From: Akkermansia sp.
Lineage (GTDB): Bacteria > Verrucomicrobiota > Verrucomicrobiia > Verrucomicrobiales > Akkermansiaceae
DNA: 57,487 nucleotides
Direction: 5' to 3'
NCBI RefSeq assembly: GCF_020860705.1
Contig: NZ_JAJBTT010000007.1
Coordinates: 1-57,487 of the forward strand
Part shown: piece after piece, positions 33,517 to 43,072 of the stretch
Layout: the number at the start of each line of letters is the position of its first letter
Numbering within the stretch: position 1 is the stretch's first letter
Translations under genes and position numbers: made by a program
Notes under the pieces: generated by a model
The model's input: the letters and a program-made list of their open reading frames with translations, nothing else
What the model was told of the DNA's origin: nothing
Databases searched by the model: none

Positions 33517-36500
33517 ATGGCAGAAGACGCTTCCATATCCGCCCTGATGGACAGGGTGGCCCGCACCGCCCCCTTCCGCAGGGAACTGGCAAAAGCGGAA
33601 ACGGAGGAACAGGCGGTTTTCGACCACACCTCCCTTCCCGGCGTACCCTTTGTGGCGGCGTTGTGCATCAGGGCCATTCCGGACACCTCCCGGGCCTGGG
33701 TGGTTGCGCCGCACCTGCGGGCGCAGGAATCCATCGCCGCCCAGCTGGAAACCTGGGGAGTGCGCAACATCCTTTTCGTCCCGGAAAAAGAGGTGGCCCT
33801 GGGAGAGGAAGTGGGCGACCCGGAACTTGCCGCGGAACGGCTGAATGTTCTTCACCGCATCGCTTCCGGGCAGCCGGGCAGGCAGACCATCGTTGTGACG
33901 GAAGGCAGCCTGAATGACGAGGTGCCGTCCGTCCACGGCATGCAGAACCAGGGGATGACGCTGAAGACAGGGGAAACGCATGCCCCGGACGAGTTGATAC
34001 GGCTGTTCACGGAGGCGGGGTTTGAGGGCGTTCCGCAGGTGATTTCCCGCGGGCAGTGGTCCCGCCGCGGCGGCATTCTGGACATTTTTCCTCTCCAATC
34101 CTCCTACCCGGTGCGCCTGGAGTTTTTTGACGACGAAATTGAATCCATCCGGGAATTTGACGTGGACTCCCAGATTTCCTTCCGGAAGGTGGAACACGTC
34201 AACCTCGTCCTGACGGAAGCGGCGGGCGTAGAAACCCTCCGGGACTGGATCAAACCGGATGACCTGGTGATTACCGCCCCCTTCTGCAAGGAACGTGGAG
34301 ACGTCTGCATCCTCACCGCACCTCCGGAGAATGCGGAGGGCGAGGAGGATTTCTCCCTGGCCATCCATGACAATCCCCTGGGCAGCTTCGATGCGGGGGA
34401 CTTCGTGATGCAGGAGATGCGCCGGGAGTTGGCGGAACGCCAGATCCGCGAGTGGCTGGACCGGAAATGGAATGTCTGCATGTTCTTTCCCAATGAAGGG
34501 GAGGAAGAACGCTTCCGGGACATTTGCGCCGGAACGCCTGCGCTGCTTTCCATCACTCCCCTGCGCGGGGACCTGCCCGCCGGATTCAGCATTCCGGGGG
34601 CAAAAACGGCCGTTCTTTCTTCGTCGGAGCTGTTCGGCAGATACCAGTCCGCCACGGCGCGCCGCCGCGCCAGCCGGGAAGACAAGGCGCGCAAGGCACG
34701 CGCTCAGGCCTCCCTGAAGGATATCAACCCCGGAGACCTGGTGGTGCATACCAGCTACGGCATCGGCAAATTCATCAATATTTCCACCTCCCCGGATTCC
34801 GGAGACGAGGAAATGAACATCCTCTACCGGGACAATACCATCCTGCACGTCCCCCTCAGCCAGGCGCACCTGGTTTCCCGGTACATAGGCCTGGGCAGCA
34901 AGACGCCGGAACTCAACAAGCTGGGGGATTCCAAATGGCAGCGCGCCAAAAAATCTGCGGAACGTTCCGTAGCGGATTACGCCGCCCAGCTCCTCAACGT
35001 ACAGGCGGAACGCCAGACCGGGAAAGGCTACAGCCACCCTCCGGACAGCAAATGGATGTGGGAGTTTGAAAGTTCCTTCCCCTTCCGGGAGACGCAGGAC
35101 CAGCTCCGCGCCATCGCCCAGACCAAGGCGGACATGGAAACCACCCGCCCCATGGACCGCCTGATCTGCGGAGACGTGGGCTTCGGCAAGACGGAGGTAG
35201 CCATCCGCGCCGCCTTCAAATGCGTGACGGGAGGACGGCAGGCCGCCGTGCTGGTACCCACCACCGTGCTGGCGGAACAGCACTTCCGCACATTCAAGTC
35301 CCGCATGAGCGAATACCCCGTGCGGATTGAAATGCTCAGCCGCTTCAGCAGCGCGGCGGACGTCCGCTCCACGCTGGAAGGCTTGAGAACGGGAGCCGTG
35401 GACATCGTCATCGGCACGCACCGCCTTATCTCCGACGATGTCTCCATCAAAAACCTGGGACTGGTGGTGATTGACGAGGAACAGCGCTTCGGCGTCCGGC
35501 ACAAGGAAAAATTCAAGGAGCGCTTCAAGGGCATCGACGTGCTTACCCTGTCCGCCACGCCCATTCCCCGCACCCTGTACATTGCCCTGATGGGAGCGCG
35601 GGACATGAGTTCCATCGATACGCCGCCCGTCAACCGGCAGCCCGTGCAGACCAGCGTATGCCCCTATGACGAACGCATCATGAAAAAAGCCATGGAGCGC
35701 GAACTGGAGCGCGGCGGCCAGATTTTCCTGCTGCACAACCGCGTCAAGACCATTGAGCTGTTCCGGGACCGGATTCAGGCCCTGGTGCCCAAGGCCCGCA
35801 TCGTCATCGGCCACGGGCAGATGCCCAAGGAAGAACTGGAAAAAGTCATGCGCACGTTCGTGCAGGGGGAGGCGGACATCCTGCTGGCCACCACCATCAT
35901 TGAATCCGGCATAGACATTCCGAACGCCAACACCATCATCATTGACCGTGCGGACCGCTTTGGCCTGGCGGACCTTTACCAGCTCCGAGGCCGCGTAGGC
36001 CGGGCCGGGCACCGGGCCTATGCCTACCTCATGCTCCCCAGATCCGCAGCCACTACGGGAGACGCCCGCAAACGCGTCTCCGCCATCAAGCAGTACACGG
36101 AACTGGGCTCCGGCTTTAAGATAGCCATGAGGGACCTGGAAATCCGGGGAGCGGGCAACCTGCTGGGCACCCAGCAGAGCGGCCACATTGCCGCCATCGG
36201 GTTTGACCTGTACTGCCAGCTTCTCCAGCAGTCCATCGCCCACATGCAGGGCAAACATGCGGCCCCCCGTCCGGATGCGGCCCTGAGAACGGATTTCATC
36301 GTGAACAGTGAAACGCAGTTCGCCGCCAAGTCCCGCAAGGATTATCTGGGAGCCTTCCTCCCCAGGGACTATATCAGTGACGCCGCCCTTCGCATCGCCG
36401 CTTATAAAGACCTGGCGGCCATCCGCACCCTCAAGGAAGCGGACGCTCTGCTCCGCGCATGGGAAGACCGCTTCGGCCCTGCACCGGAAACGGTGCATCA

Positions 36501-36693
36501 CCTGCTGGACTCCCATAAAATCAAGATCCTGGCCTCCGCGGCCAATATCTCCATGGTGGAAATCAGCGGCCAGCGCCTGATGCTCACCAGAAACGGGGAT
36601 TTTATTCTTCTGTCCAACAAATTCCCGCGGCTGGCAAGCGTTGCTCCGGCAGACAAGCTCCGGGAGACGGTGGATATGCTGAAAAACATTTAG
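33517..36693 (+). CDS. mfd: Transcription-repair coupling factor Mfd
   Basis: DNA translocase that removes stalled RNA polymerase from lesions and recruits UvrA. The protein of about 1058 residues shows, in order, a UvrB-like N-terminal module (WSRRGGILDIFPLQSSYPVRLEFFDDEIESIREFD), the RNA polymerase-binding CarD-like domain (PGDLVVHTSYGIGKF), the SF2 helicase core with Walker A GDVGFGKTE near residues 552-560 and the DEEQ box in VVIDEEQRFG near 653, the VLTLSATPIPRTL motif, GRVGRAGHRAYAYL, and the C-terminal TRCF domain. The start at 33517 is taken as the more conserved N-terminus; an in-frame ATG at 33466 adds 17 residues. It is convergent with the TraB-like gene 91 bases beyond its stop. 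Confidence 0.96.
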   Translation: MAEDASISALMDRVARTAPFRRELAKAETEEQAVFDHTSLPGVPFVAALCIRAIPDTSRAWVVAPHLRAQESIAAQLETWGVRNILFVPEKEVALGEEVGDPELAAERLNVLHRIASGQPGRQTIVVTEGSLNDEVPSVHGMQNQGMTLKTGETHAPDELIRLFTEAGFEGVPQVISRGQWSRRGGILDIFPLQSSYPVRLEFFDDEIESIREFDVDSQISFRKVEHVNLVLTEAAGVETLRDWIKPDDLVITAPFCKERGDVCILTAPPENAEGEEDFSLAIHDNPLGSFDAGDFVMQEMRRELAERQIREWLDRKWNVCMFFPNEGEEERFRDICAGTPALLSITPLRGDLPAGFSIPGAKTAVLSSSELFGRYQSATARRRASREDKARKARAQASLKDINPGDLVVHTSYGIGKFINISTSPDSGDEEMNILYRDNTILHVPLSQAHLVSRYIGLGSKTPELNKLGDSKWQRAKKSAERSVADYAAQLLNVQAERQTGKGYSHPPDSKWMWEFESSFPFRETQDQLRAIAQTKADMETTRPMDRLICGDVGFGKTEVAIRAAFKCVTGGRQAAVLVPTTVLAEQHFRTFKSRMSEYPVRIEMLSRFSSAADVRSTLEGLRTGAVDIVIGTHRLISDDVSIKNLGLVVIDEEQRFGVRHKEKFKERFKGIDVLTLSATPIPRTLYIALMGARDMSSIDTPPVNRQPVQTSVCPYDERIMKKAMERELERGGQIFLLHNRVKTIELFRDRIQALVPKARIVIGHGQMPKEELEKVMRTFVQGEADILLATTIIESGIDIPNANTIIIDRADRFGLADLYQLRGRVGRAGHRAYAYLMLPRSAATTGDARKRVSAIKQYTELGSGFKIAMRDLEIRGAGNLLGTQQSGHIAAIGFDLYCQLLQQSIAHMQGKHAAPRPDAALRTDFIVNSETQFAAKSRKDYLGAFLPRDYISDAALRIAAYKDLAAIRTLKEADALLRAWEDRFGPAPETVHHLLDSHKIKILASAANISMVEISGQRLMLTRNGDFILLSNKFPRLASVAPADKLRETVDMLKNI

Positions 36694-36784
36694 CCGGGAT
36701 CCGGTTTTATTTCCGGGAAACCTTCTCCTGTCCCGTGCAGCGGCCGCTTGGAGCCATGACCCTGCAAATGAGGGAAAATGGTTT

Positions 36785-37783
36785 TTAGCGCGTCTTTTCC
36801 CTTCCTTTAACGCCAGCCTCCCCTCCGGGAGCTTTCTCTTTTGTACTCCACGCCGGCAGCCAGCGGACGTCACGGAGGCGGTAACCGCGCTTCAGCAATT
36901 CCCGGTGCAGGCCGGGAAGATGGGCCGCCCCGTAGAAAATTCCTATCTTGCGCGCATCCTTGCCGCTCCACTGGTCAAACACCTCCATACACTTGGCATT
37001 GCGGCCTTCCAGAATCACGGTATCCTCCAAGCCATTCGGGGCATCCGCTAAAATGCGCATCAACTCATTCTTCAATCCCGCCTTGTTTCCGGCAAGCAAA
37101 TCCACCATCAGCCCCAATTCATTCGGCTGGTACTTACCGGGCTTTTCCACCAAGGAAGACAAGACGGACTTCAGCATCAAGCCGGCAAAGCTTTCCCTCT
37201 TCGCGGCCTGCGCCCGCTGGAACTCATCCAATGTCATATCCGCATGGACAAAATGGGGGCCGGAATAATCAATGCCCTGATGCTGAGTCTGCAAACCCAT
37301 CGCATCACTCAATTCCTGATAGGCCCTCCCCAGAAGCCCCAGTAAAAAGGACTTTTCATCCTGGATGCGCTTTTTCCTCCATTCCACCATCCGGTTCCAT
37401 TCCCGCGCCTCTTCCAGCGTCAATCCTGCCAGAGGCTTGCTGCGGTCCAGCTTGCGGCGCAGTTCCTCCTCCCTCTGGAGCCCTTCCCCGCCAATCATCT
37501 CAAACAGCAGCACATCATACCCGGTGAACAACTTATTCAGCTGTGCATAGTATCCGGGCTCCGCTACATGAATGGCTCCGATGAGCGCCACCTCCCTGCC
37601 CCTGCCATCCACATAGGAAGCCACGGGCGTAGACAGGCACTGGCGGTCACGGGAAAGAGATTCCAGAAGCATATACCGCCCGGGATACCCCTCATAAGCC
37701 TCCTTTCCCGCAGCGGAGGCATCCGCCGCAAGCACGGGCGAACACAGGAGAAAAACAGCCAGGAAACAGCGCAGCATCTTCAT
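36785..37783 (-). CDS. TraB/PrgY family protein, exported
   Basis: A protein of about 332 residues with a signal peptide (MKMLRCFLAVFLLCSPVLAA) and the TraB/PrgY/GumN signature: GAIHVAEPGYYAQLNKLF followed by YDVLLFEMIGGEG, and near the C-terminus FYGAAHLPGLHRELLKRGYR. Members of this superfamily (relatives include TIKI) are thought to be metalloproteases or pheromone-binding proteins using the GxxH and Glu residues, although most bacterial examples are uncharacterised. The ATG at 37783 gives the signal peptide; the frame stays open to 38068, but the added residues overlap the end of pgk and look non-coding. It is convergent with mfd. Confidence 0.82.
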   Translation of the reverse strand: MKMLRCFLAVFLLCSPVLAADASAAGKEAYEGYPGRYMLLESLSRDRQCLSTPVASYVDGRGREVALIGAIHVAEPGYYAQLNKLFTGYDVLLFEMIGGEGLQREEELRRKLDRSKPLAGLTLEEAREWNRMVEWRKKRIQDEKSFLLGLLGRAYQELSDAMGLQTQHQGIDYSGPHFVHADMTLDEFQRAQAAKRESFAGLMLKSVLSSLVEKPGKYQPNELGLMVDLLAGNKAGLKNELMRILADAPNGLEDTVILEGRNAKCMEVFDQWSGKDARKIGIFYGAAHLPGLHRELLKRGYRLRDVRWLPAWSTKEKAPGGEAGVKGREKTR

Positions 37784-38046
37784 ACGCTTCCAGCCTAGCG
37801 GGAGCCATCCGCAGAGCAAGCTCAAAAAGACTCTTTTCCTGCCTTTCCCCATTCCCTTTCCCCGGAAGCGGAACCAGTCCTTCCGGGCACGCCTGGATTC
37901 TCCATGGAATACGGGGAGATGGCCAACTGCCTCTCTTCCTCCCGTGGAGTTCAACAAAAAATTCCCTGCACCCGGAAACGAGCACAGGGAATGAAGGGAT
38001 TTATTCAAGGCTGCCATGCGGAAAAACGATCCGCCAGCAGGAATGA

Positions 38047-39261
38047 TTATTTCTGGCAGCAACAGCACTTGTCGGTCAGGGCGCCCACACCGGGAAGCAC
38101 CTTGCCTTCCAGCAGTTCCAGGGAAGCGCCGCCGCCCGTAGAGCAGAAGGAAAGCTTGTCCTGGACCTTGAATTTCTTGGCCGCCGTCACGGAATCGCCG
38201 CCGCCCACGATGGAGATGGCGGAGGAATCCGCCAGGGCTTCCGCAATTTCCTTGGTGCCCTTGGCAAAGCAGTCCATTTCAAACACGCCCATCGGGCCGT
38301 TCCACAGAACGGTCTTGGCACCCTTGATGATAGCGGAGAATTCTTCAATGGCCTTGTCGCCAATGTCAATGGCCATGCCGCCTTCCGGCACTTTGCCGCC
38401 TTCCGCGAAGGGAGCCGTGCAGAAGGTTTCAGCGCCGTCTTCAAACTTCATGGCTACGCGCACGTCAGCCGGAAGCAGGAATTTGACGCCCTTGGCCTTG
38501 GCTTCCGCCAGAATTTCACGGGCCAGGTCCAGTTTGTCTCCTTCAATCTTGGAAGCACCCAGCTCATACCCTTCAGCCGCCAGGAACGTGTTGGCCATGG
38601 CGCCCCCAATCAGGAACGTATCAGCCTTTTCCATCAGCTTGGAAAGCACTTCAATCTTGTCGGACACCTTGGCACCGCCCATGATCACCACGAAGGGTTT
38701 TTCCGGGTTTTCCAGCTTGCCTTCCAGGTATTCCAGTTCACGTTCGATCAGGAAGCCCATGGCGCTCTTTTGTGCAAAATGCGTCACCCCTTCCGTGGAA
38801 GCGTGGGCGCGGTGGGCGGTACCGAACGCGTCATTCACGAACAGCGTGGCATTGCCCAGAAGAGCCTTGGCAAATTCCGGATCGTTCTTCTTTTCACCGG
38901 GATAGAAACGGACGTTTTCCAGCAGGACCACGTCGCCGTCCTTCATGGCGGCGCGGGCAGCTTCCGCTTCCGGCCCAATGGCGGCGGGAACGAATTTCAC
39001 TTCCTTGCCAAGTAATTCGGAAAGACGGGCCGCAACGGGTTTCAGGGAAAAAGCGGAATCAGGTTCATTTTTGGGCCGGCCCAGATGGGAGGTGAGCACA
39101 ACGCGTGCGCCCTGGTCCAGGAGGAACTTGATCGTGGGAAGAGCGGCCACGATGCGGGCGTCATTAGTGATTTCCCCATCCTTGAGGGGAACGTTGAAAT
39201 CAACGCGCATCAGGACTTCCTTGCCCTTGGCATCAAGGTCACGTACAGTAAGTTTAGCCAT
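38047..39261 (-). CDS. pgk: Phosphoglycerate kinase
   Basis: Glycolytic enzyme that makes ATP from ADP and 1,3-bisphosphoglycerate. The 404-residue sequence is standard from the N-terminus: RVDFNVPLKDGEITNDARIVAALPTI, VLTSHLGRPK, LLENVRFYPGE, FVNDAFGTAHRAHAS, AKVSDKIEVL, FLIGGAMANTFL, WNGPMGVFE, and GGGDSVTAAKKF. The last residues are unusual: TDKCCCCQK, four consecutive cysteines after the normal GVGALTDK end. Gap upstream carries a similar tail. The gene is about 170 bases downstream of gap on the same strand, but a terminator stands between them (39292-39319). Confidence 0.97.
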   Translation of the reverse strand: MAKLTVRDLDAKGKEVLMRVDFNVPLKDGEITNDARIVAALPTIKFLLDQGARVVLTSHLGRPKNEPDSAFSLKPVAARLSELLGKEVKFVPAAIGPEAEAARAAMKDGDVVLLENVRFYPGEKKNDPEFAKALLGNATLFVNDAFGTAHRAHASTEGVTHFAQKSAMGFLIERELEYLEGKLENPEKPFVVIMGGAKVSDKIEVLSKLMEKADTFLIGGAMANTFLAAEGYELGASKIEGDKLDLAREILAEAKAKGVKFLLPADVRVAMKFEDGAETFCTAPFAEGGKVPEGGMAIDIGDKAIEEFSAIIKGAKTVLWNGPMGVFEMDCFAKGTKEIAEALADSSAISIVGGGDSVTAAKKFKVQDKLSFCSTGGGASLELLEGKVLPGVGALTDKCCCCQK

Positions 39262-39291
39262 ATCGGTTTATATTGTTTGATTCAATGGAAT

Positions 39292-39319
39292 AAAAAAGGG
39301 AGGGCATTTCTGCCCTCCC
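39292..39319 (-). terminator. Rho-independent terminator between gap and pgk
   Basis: GGGAGGGCA (39298-39306) and TGCCCTCCC (39311-39319) form a nine-pair stem with a four-base loop, followed on the minus strand by six U. It lies between the gap stop and the pgk start, so pgk needs read-through or its own promoter. Confidence 0.92.
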
Positions 39320-39429
39320 GGATAAATCCCCGGCCGCCTGAACAAATCCGGCTTGGAAACCAGAAGTTTGAAACAGGCAACCGGCAAGACTTGTCGTGCA
39401 ACTGAAGAGCAAGCGTTGTTCAAAAGAAC

Positions 39430-40479
<1,050 letters not shown>

Positions 40480-40677
40480 TTACTAGTCCCGGACTTATTT
40501 AAGTACCATGGACGCCGTAAGTTTAAAAACGATTCAACCAGCCGTCAACACTATTGTTCCCCCATCATGGCAGTATGCTCCCGCGCCTCCTCAGTCGGGA
40601 GAAGACATTCCCTGCGGGCATGCTCTTCCATGGAAGTCAAATGCTTGCGGAATCACGTCCCCTCTCCGAGGGAACGG

Positions 40678-41271
40678 TCAATTCATGGAACGCAGGGCGG
40701 CGCGTATCAGTTCGTCCGCATCGGCATCCGGGTGATCTTTCAGATGGGCGGCAATCGCTTTCCGGGATTCCACCTGCTTGAATCCCAGCGCAATGAGCGC
40801 CAGCTCCGCATCCCCTGCAGCCTGAGAGGTGGAGCCCTGGGCCTGGGCTTCCCACGTGGCGGCCAGGCCCACCTTGTCCTTCAATTCCAGAACAATGCGC
40901 TCCGCCGTTTTCTTACCCACGCCCTTGGCACGGGCAATGCCGGAGACGTCCCCGCTCACCACCGCCTGTTTGAACTGCTCCACAGACAGGGAACCCAGAA
41001 TGGCGATGGCTGTGGCAGGCCCGATACCGGAAACACGGTCAATCAGCAGCAGGAAAATGTCCCGTTCCGCATCCGTGGCAAAACCGTACAGCACCTGCAT
41101 GTTCTCACGGACATGCAGGTAGGTTTTCAGCGTCAGCTCCCTGCCGGGAAGAGGATTGAGCCTGTCAAATGTGGACAGGGGAACAATCACCTCATACCCC
41201 ACGCCGTGAACATCCAGAATCAACCGCTGGGGATATGATTCCGCCACCGTGCCGCGCAGAAAAGCTATCAT
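40678..41271 (-). CDS. ruvA: Holliday junction DNA helicase subunit RuvA
   Basis: Binds four-way DNA junctions as a tetramer and loads the RuvB motor for branch migration. The 197-residue protein begins MIAFLRGTVAESYPQRLILDVHGVGYEV, the conserved OB-fold start, which decides for the ATG at 41271 over in-frame Met codons at 41277 and 41289. Then come two helix-hairpin-helix motifs (RVSGIGPATAIAIL and AKGVGKKTAERIVLELKDKV) and the flexible acidic linker before the C-terminal RuvB-binding domain (ALIALGFKQVESRKAI). ruvB and ruvC are not adjacent. The gene follows the DNA-binding protein gene 41338-41871 by 66 bases on the same strand. Confidence 0.96.
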   Translation of the reverse strand: MIAFLRGTVAESYPQRLILDVHGVGYEVIVPLSTFDRLNPLPGRELTLKTYLHVRENMQVLYGFATDAERDIFLLLIDRVSGIGPATAIAILGSLSVEQFKQAVVSGDVSGIARAKGVGKKTAERIVLELKDKVGLAATWEAQAQGSTSQAAGDAELALIALGFKQVESRKAIAAHLKDHPDADADELIRAALRSMN

Positions 41272-41337
41272 GCCCATAACGTGACACAATCCCGCCCGCG
41301 CTCAAGCCAAAAACGCATCTGCCATCAGCCGGGGCCT

Positions 41338-41871
41338 TCATCTCTTCCGGAGCACATGCAGCCTGATATGCTCCAGGTCTTCCCGGTGATAGAAGCAGCG
41401 GACGCGTAACCCGCGGGCCGTCTTCATCCGGCACCTGTATTCCCGCAGCAATCCTTTTTTCACAAGCCTGTAAATGTAGCTGCGCACCACCCCCAGCATG
41501 CCGACGGCTTCAGCCATATCCATGTAACACAGCGGTACACGGCGGCGCACAGGCTCCCGGCGAAGAAGTACCCTGTCCACATCCGCCCGCCTCCAATACA
41601 GCGCCAGAGAACCCGTGTCCTTGCGGACCACGCGGAAACGGACACCGTGGCGATGCAGGTACTGGCGTGCGGCAGAAGCGCTGCAGCAAAGGCGCGACGC
41701 AATAGCGGACGTTTCCACAAAAGCGCCTCCGGCTTGGGTATAGGGCTGTCCGGATTTGGGATTCGTTCCCTTACGACGGACTTTCACATGGTCCGGGAAA
41801 CTCAGTTTGGGATTGTTAATGTATTCGCGCCCTCCTACTCCGATGAATGTTTTCTTAAAATGGTATATCAT
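41338..41871 (-). CDS. Small DNA-binding protein with two helix-turn-helix-like segments
   Basis: Unnamed basic protein of about 177 residues. Two helix-turn-helix-like segments can be seen: SAIASRLCCSASAARQYLHRHGVRFRVV (about residues 55-80) with a following YWRRADVDRVL, and MDMAEAVGMLGVVRSYIYRLVKKGLLREY (about 116-145) with a following RCFYHREDLEHIR. Each half looks like an excisionase/MerR-type wing-helix with its tryptophan or tyrosine-led strand, suggesting internal duplication. The ATG at 41871 is preferred because the longer frame to 41970 runs through AT-rich DNA with palindromes that look like an operator. It probably acts as a regulator, perhaps autoregulatory. Excisionase from a lost element is an alternative. 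Confidence 0.72.
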   Translation of the reverse strand: MIYHFKKTFIGVGGREYINNPKLSFPDHVKVRRKGTNPKSGQPYTQAGGAFVETSAIASRLCCSASAARQYLHRHGVRFRVVRKDTGSLALYWRRADVDRVLLRREPVRRRVPLCYMDMAEAVGMLGVVRSYIYRLVKKGLLREYRCRMKTARGLRVRCFYHREDLEHIRLHVLRKR

Positions 41872-41934
41872 GGTTAATGAGATTTCACATTGAAAATACG
41901 AAGCTCCATGCAGACATTCCACATGAAACTCTAA

Positions 41935-41958
41935 CATTTTTGGAAGATTCCAAAAATG
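41935..41958. promoter_or_regulatory. 24-base palindrome, candidate operator
   Basis: Perfect 11-base arms, CATTTTTGGAA and TTCCAAAAATG, flank a two-base centre. It lies 64-87 bases upstream of the DNA-binding protein start, where an autoregulatory site would be expected. Confidence 0.5.
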
Positions 41959-41971
41959 CATTGAGTCCAAG

Positions 41972-41984
41972 AATGTTCAACATT
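41972..41984. promoter_or_regulatory. 13-base palindrome, second candidate site
   Basis: AATGTT-C-AACATT, perfectly symmetric around one base, lies 13 bases beyond the first palindrome. Too short to be an RNA terminator; a protein-binding half of a tandem site is possible. Confidence 0.35.
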
Positions 41985-42404
41985 TTTCTTTGTTTTTTTG
42001 TTATTTACATTCATGCTGAACTCATTTCATCGCAATATATGCCCGGAAGCCGTATGATCCAACCAAGGAAAAAGGGCCTAATCCTCTGGCAAAAAGTGCA
42101 TGTCCATCAACTTTTTCCGCTCCTCAAGCCTCTCTTCCGATGAAGGCAAAGCCTAAGGGATACAGGATAGAAACTCTTTCCGGCAGCACTTTACTGACGT
42201 CGAACGGTTCAAGGAAAAGCCTTTTCCCGCTATTAGTCTACCATGCGGTTCCAGCCATGTTGATCCATTCCCGGGAAAGGGCAAGGGAACCCCCATGGAA
42301 AGCCGGAAAAACCGCCTGTCTCCTTCAACAGAGATTCACCCCCGTCCTCAAAATCCCGTGTTTCCGCCAGACGCTAAATTGAGCTTCACGGGAATCAGAC
42401 CAAT

Positions 42405-42435
42405 AAAAAACCCGGCTTTCTTGCGGAAAGCCGGG
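42405..42435 (-). terminator. Rho-independent terminator of the exopolysaccharide export module
   Basis: CCCGGCTTTC (42411-42420) and GAAAGCCGGG (42426-42435), five-base loop, then six U on the minus strand. It lies 18 bases past the stop of the export-protein gene. Confidence 0.93.
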
Positions 42436-42453
42436 CATGAAGAGAATATGCGG

Positions 42454-43059
42454 TCAGGGGAGAAGCTGCGAGGGCCGCCCCTCAAAAATACCGCGCTGGG
42501 GAACAAAAATACGGTCATTGGGCTGAATGGGAATCGCCCTGTCCCGGATGGAGAAGTAATCATACGTCACGGTCTTTCCGCCGCGCGTCACCTGCACATA
42601 CCGGGAACCCCAGTCCGTAATGTCACCGGCGCCCACAATCGCTTCCAGAAGCGTCATGCCACGCCGCCACAAGACGTTTTTCTTCATGGCCACACCACCG
42701 CTCACCAGCACGATATGCTCCGTCAGGCGTACATCGGAACTCTGCACCTTTACCAAAAAGGTGGGAGCCGTATACAACTCCGCCTTGGTATAGGCGGCAA
42801 TCAGCATATCTTCAATCTGGCGGGCCGTCTTGCCGACCACGCGCAGCACATCCTGCCCTGCCGGCAGCTGGGGCATGCGTATCGTCCCGTTGCCGTCCAG
42901 CAGATACTGGCCGGAAATAGCGGTAGCGTCATCAGCGGGAATGCCGCGCACTTGAATTTCAATGGTGCCTTGCTCAGGAACCGCATCCGGGGACTGCGCA
43001 GACGCCATCCCCGCCGCACCCAGGATGAGACAAAGGAGGGAACAGATATATTTTTTCAT
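42454..43059 (-). CDS. Periplasmic polysaccharide export protein, Wza-like (short)
   Basis: A protein of about 201 residues with a signal peptide (MKKYICSLLCLILGAAGMASAQ), a polysaccharide-biosynthesis/export domain (IEIQVRGIPADDATAISGQYLLDGNGTIRMPQLPAG...GKTARQIEDMLIAAYTKAELYTAPTFLVKV), and an SLBB-like second half (HIVLVSGGVAMKKNVLWRRGMTLLEAIVGAGDITDWG, then IPIQPNDRIFVPQRG). It resembles the N-terminal part of Wza but is much shorter, lacks a lipobox Cys after the signal and lacks the C-terminal transmembrane helix. It starts 13 bases after the stop of the tyrosine autokinase gene, so the two form an export module. The outer-membrane step may be done by the barrel protein upstream. Confidence 0.85.
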   Translation of the reverse strand: MKKYICSLLCLILGAAGMASAQSPDAVPEQGTIEIQVRGIPADDATAISGQYLLDGNGTIRMPQLPAGQDVLRVVGKTARQIEDMLIAAYTKAELYTAPTFLVKVQSSDVRLTEHIVLVSGGVAMKKNVLWRRGMTLLEAIVGAGDITDWGSRYVQVTRGGKTVTYDYFSIRDRAIPIQPNDRIFVPQRGIFEGRPSQLLP

Positions 43060-43072
43060 GGAGCAATGGGGG

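Larger units (their letters stand above)
41872..42453. other. AT-rich intergenic region with palindromes
   Basis: About 580 bases without a credible gene. The part nearest the DNA-binding protein gene (41880-42030) is AT-rich and holds two palindromes, annotated separately. The distal part (42100-42400) has short frames with no protein features, and the terminator of the export-protein gene closes it (42405-42435). Confidence 0.5.

Noticed and set aside
33313..36873. Very long minus-strand open frame opposite mfd
   Set aside because: It is antisense to a perfectly recognisable mfd and has no family features; high-GC coding DNA often leaves the opposite strand open.
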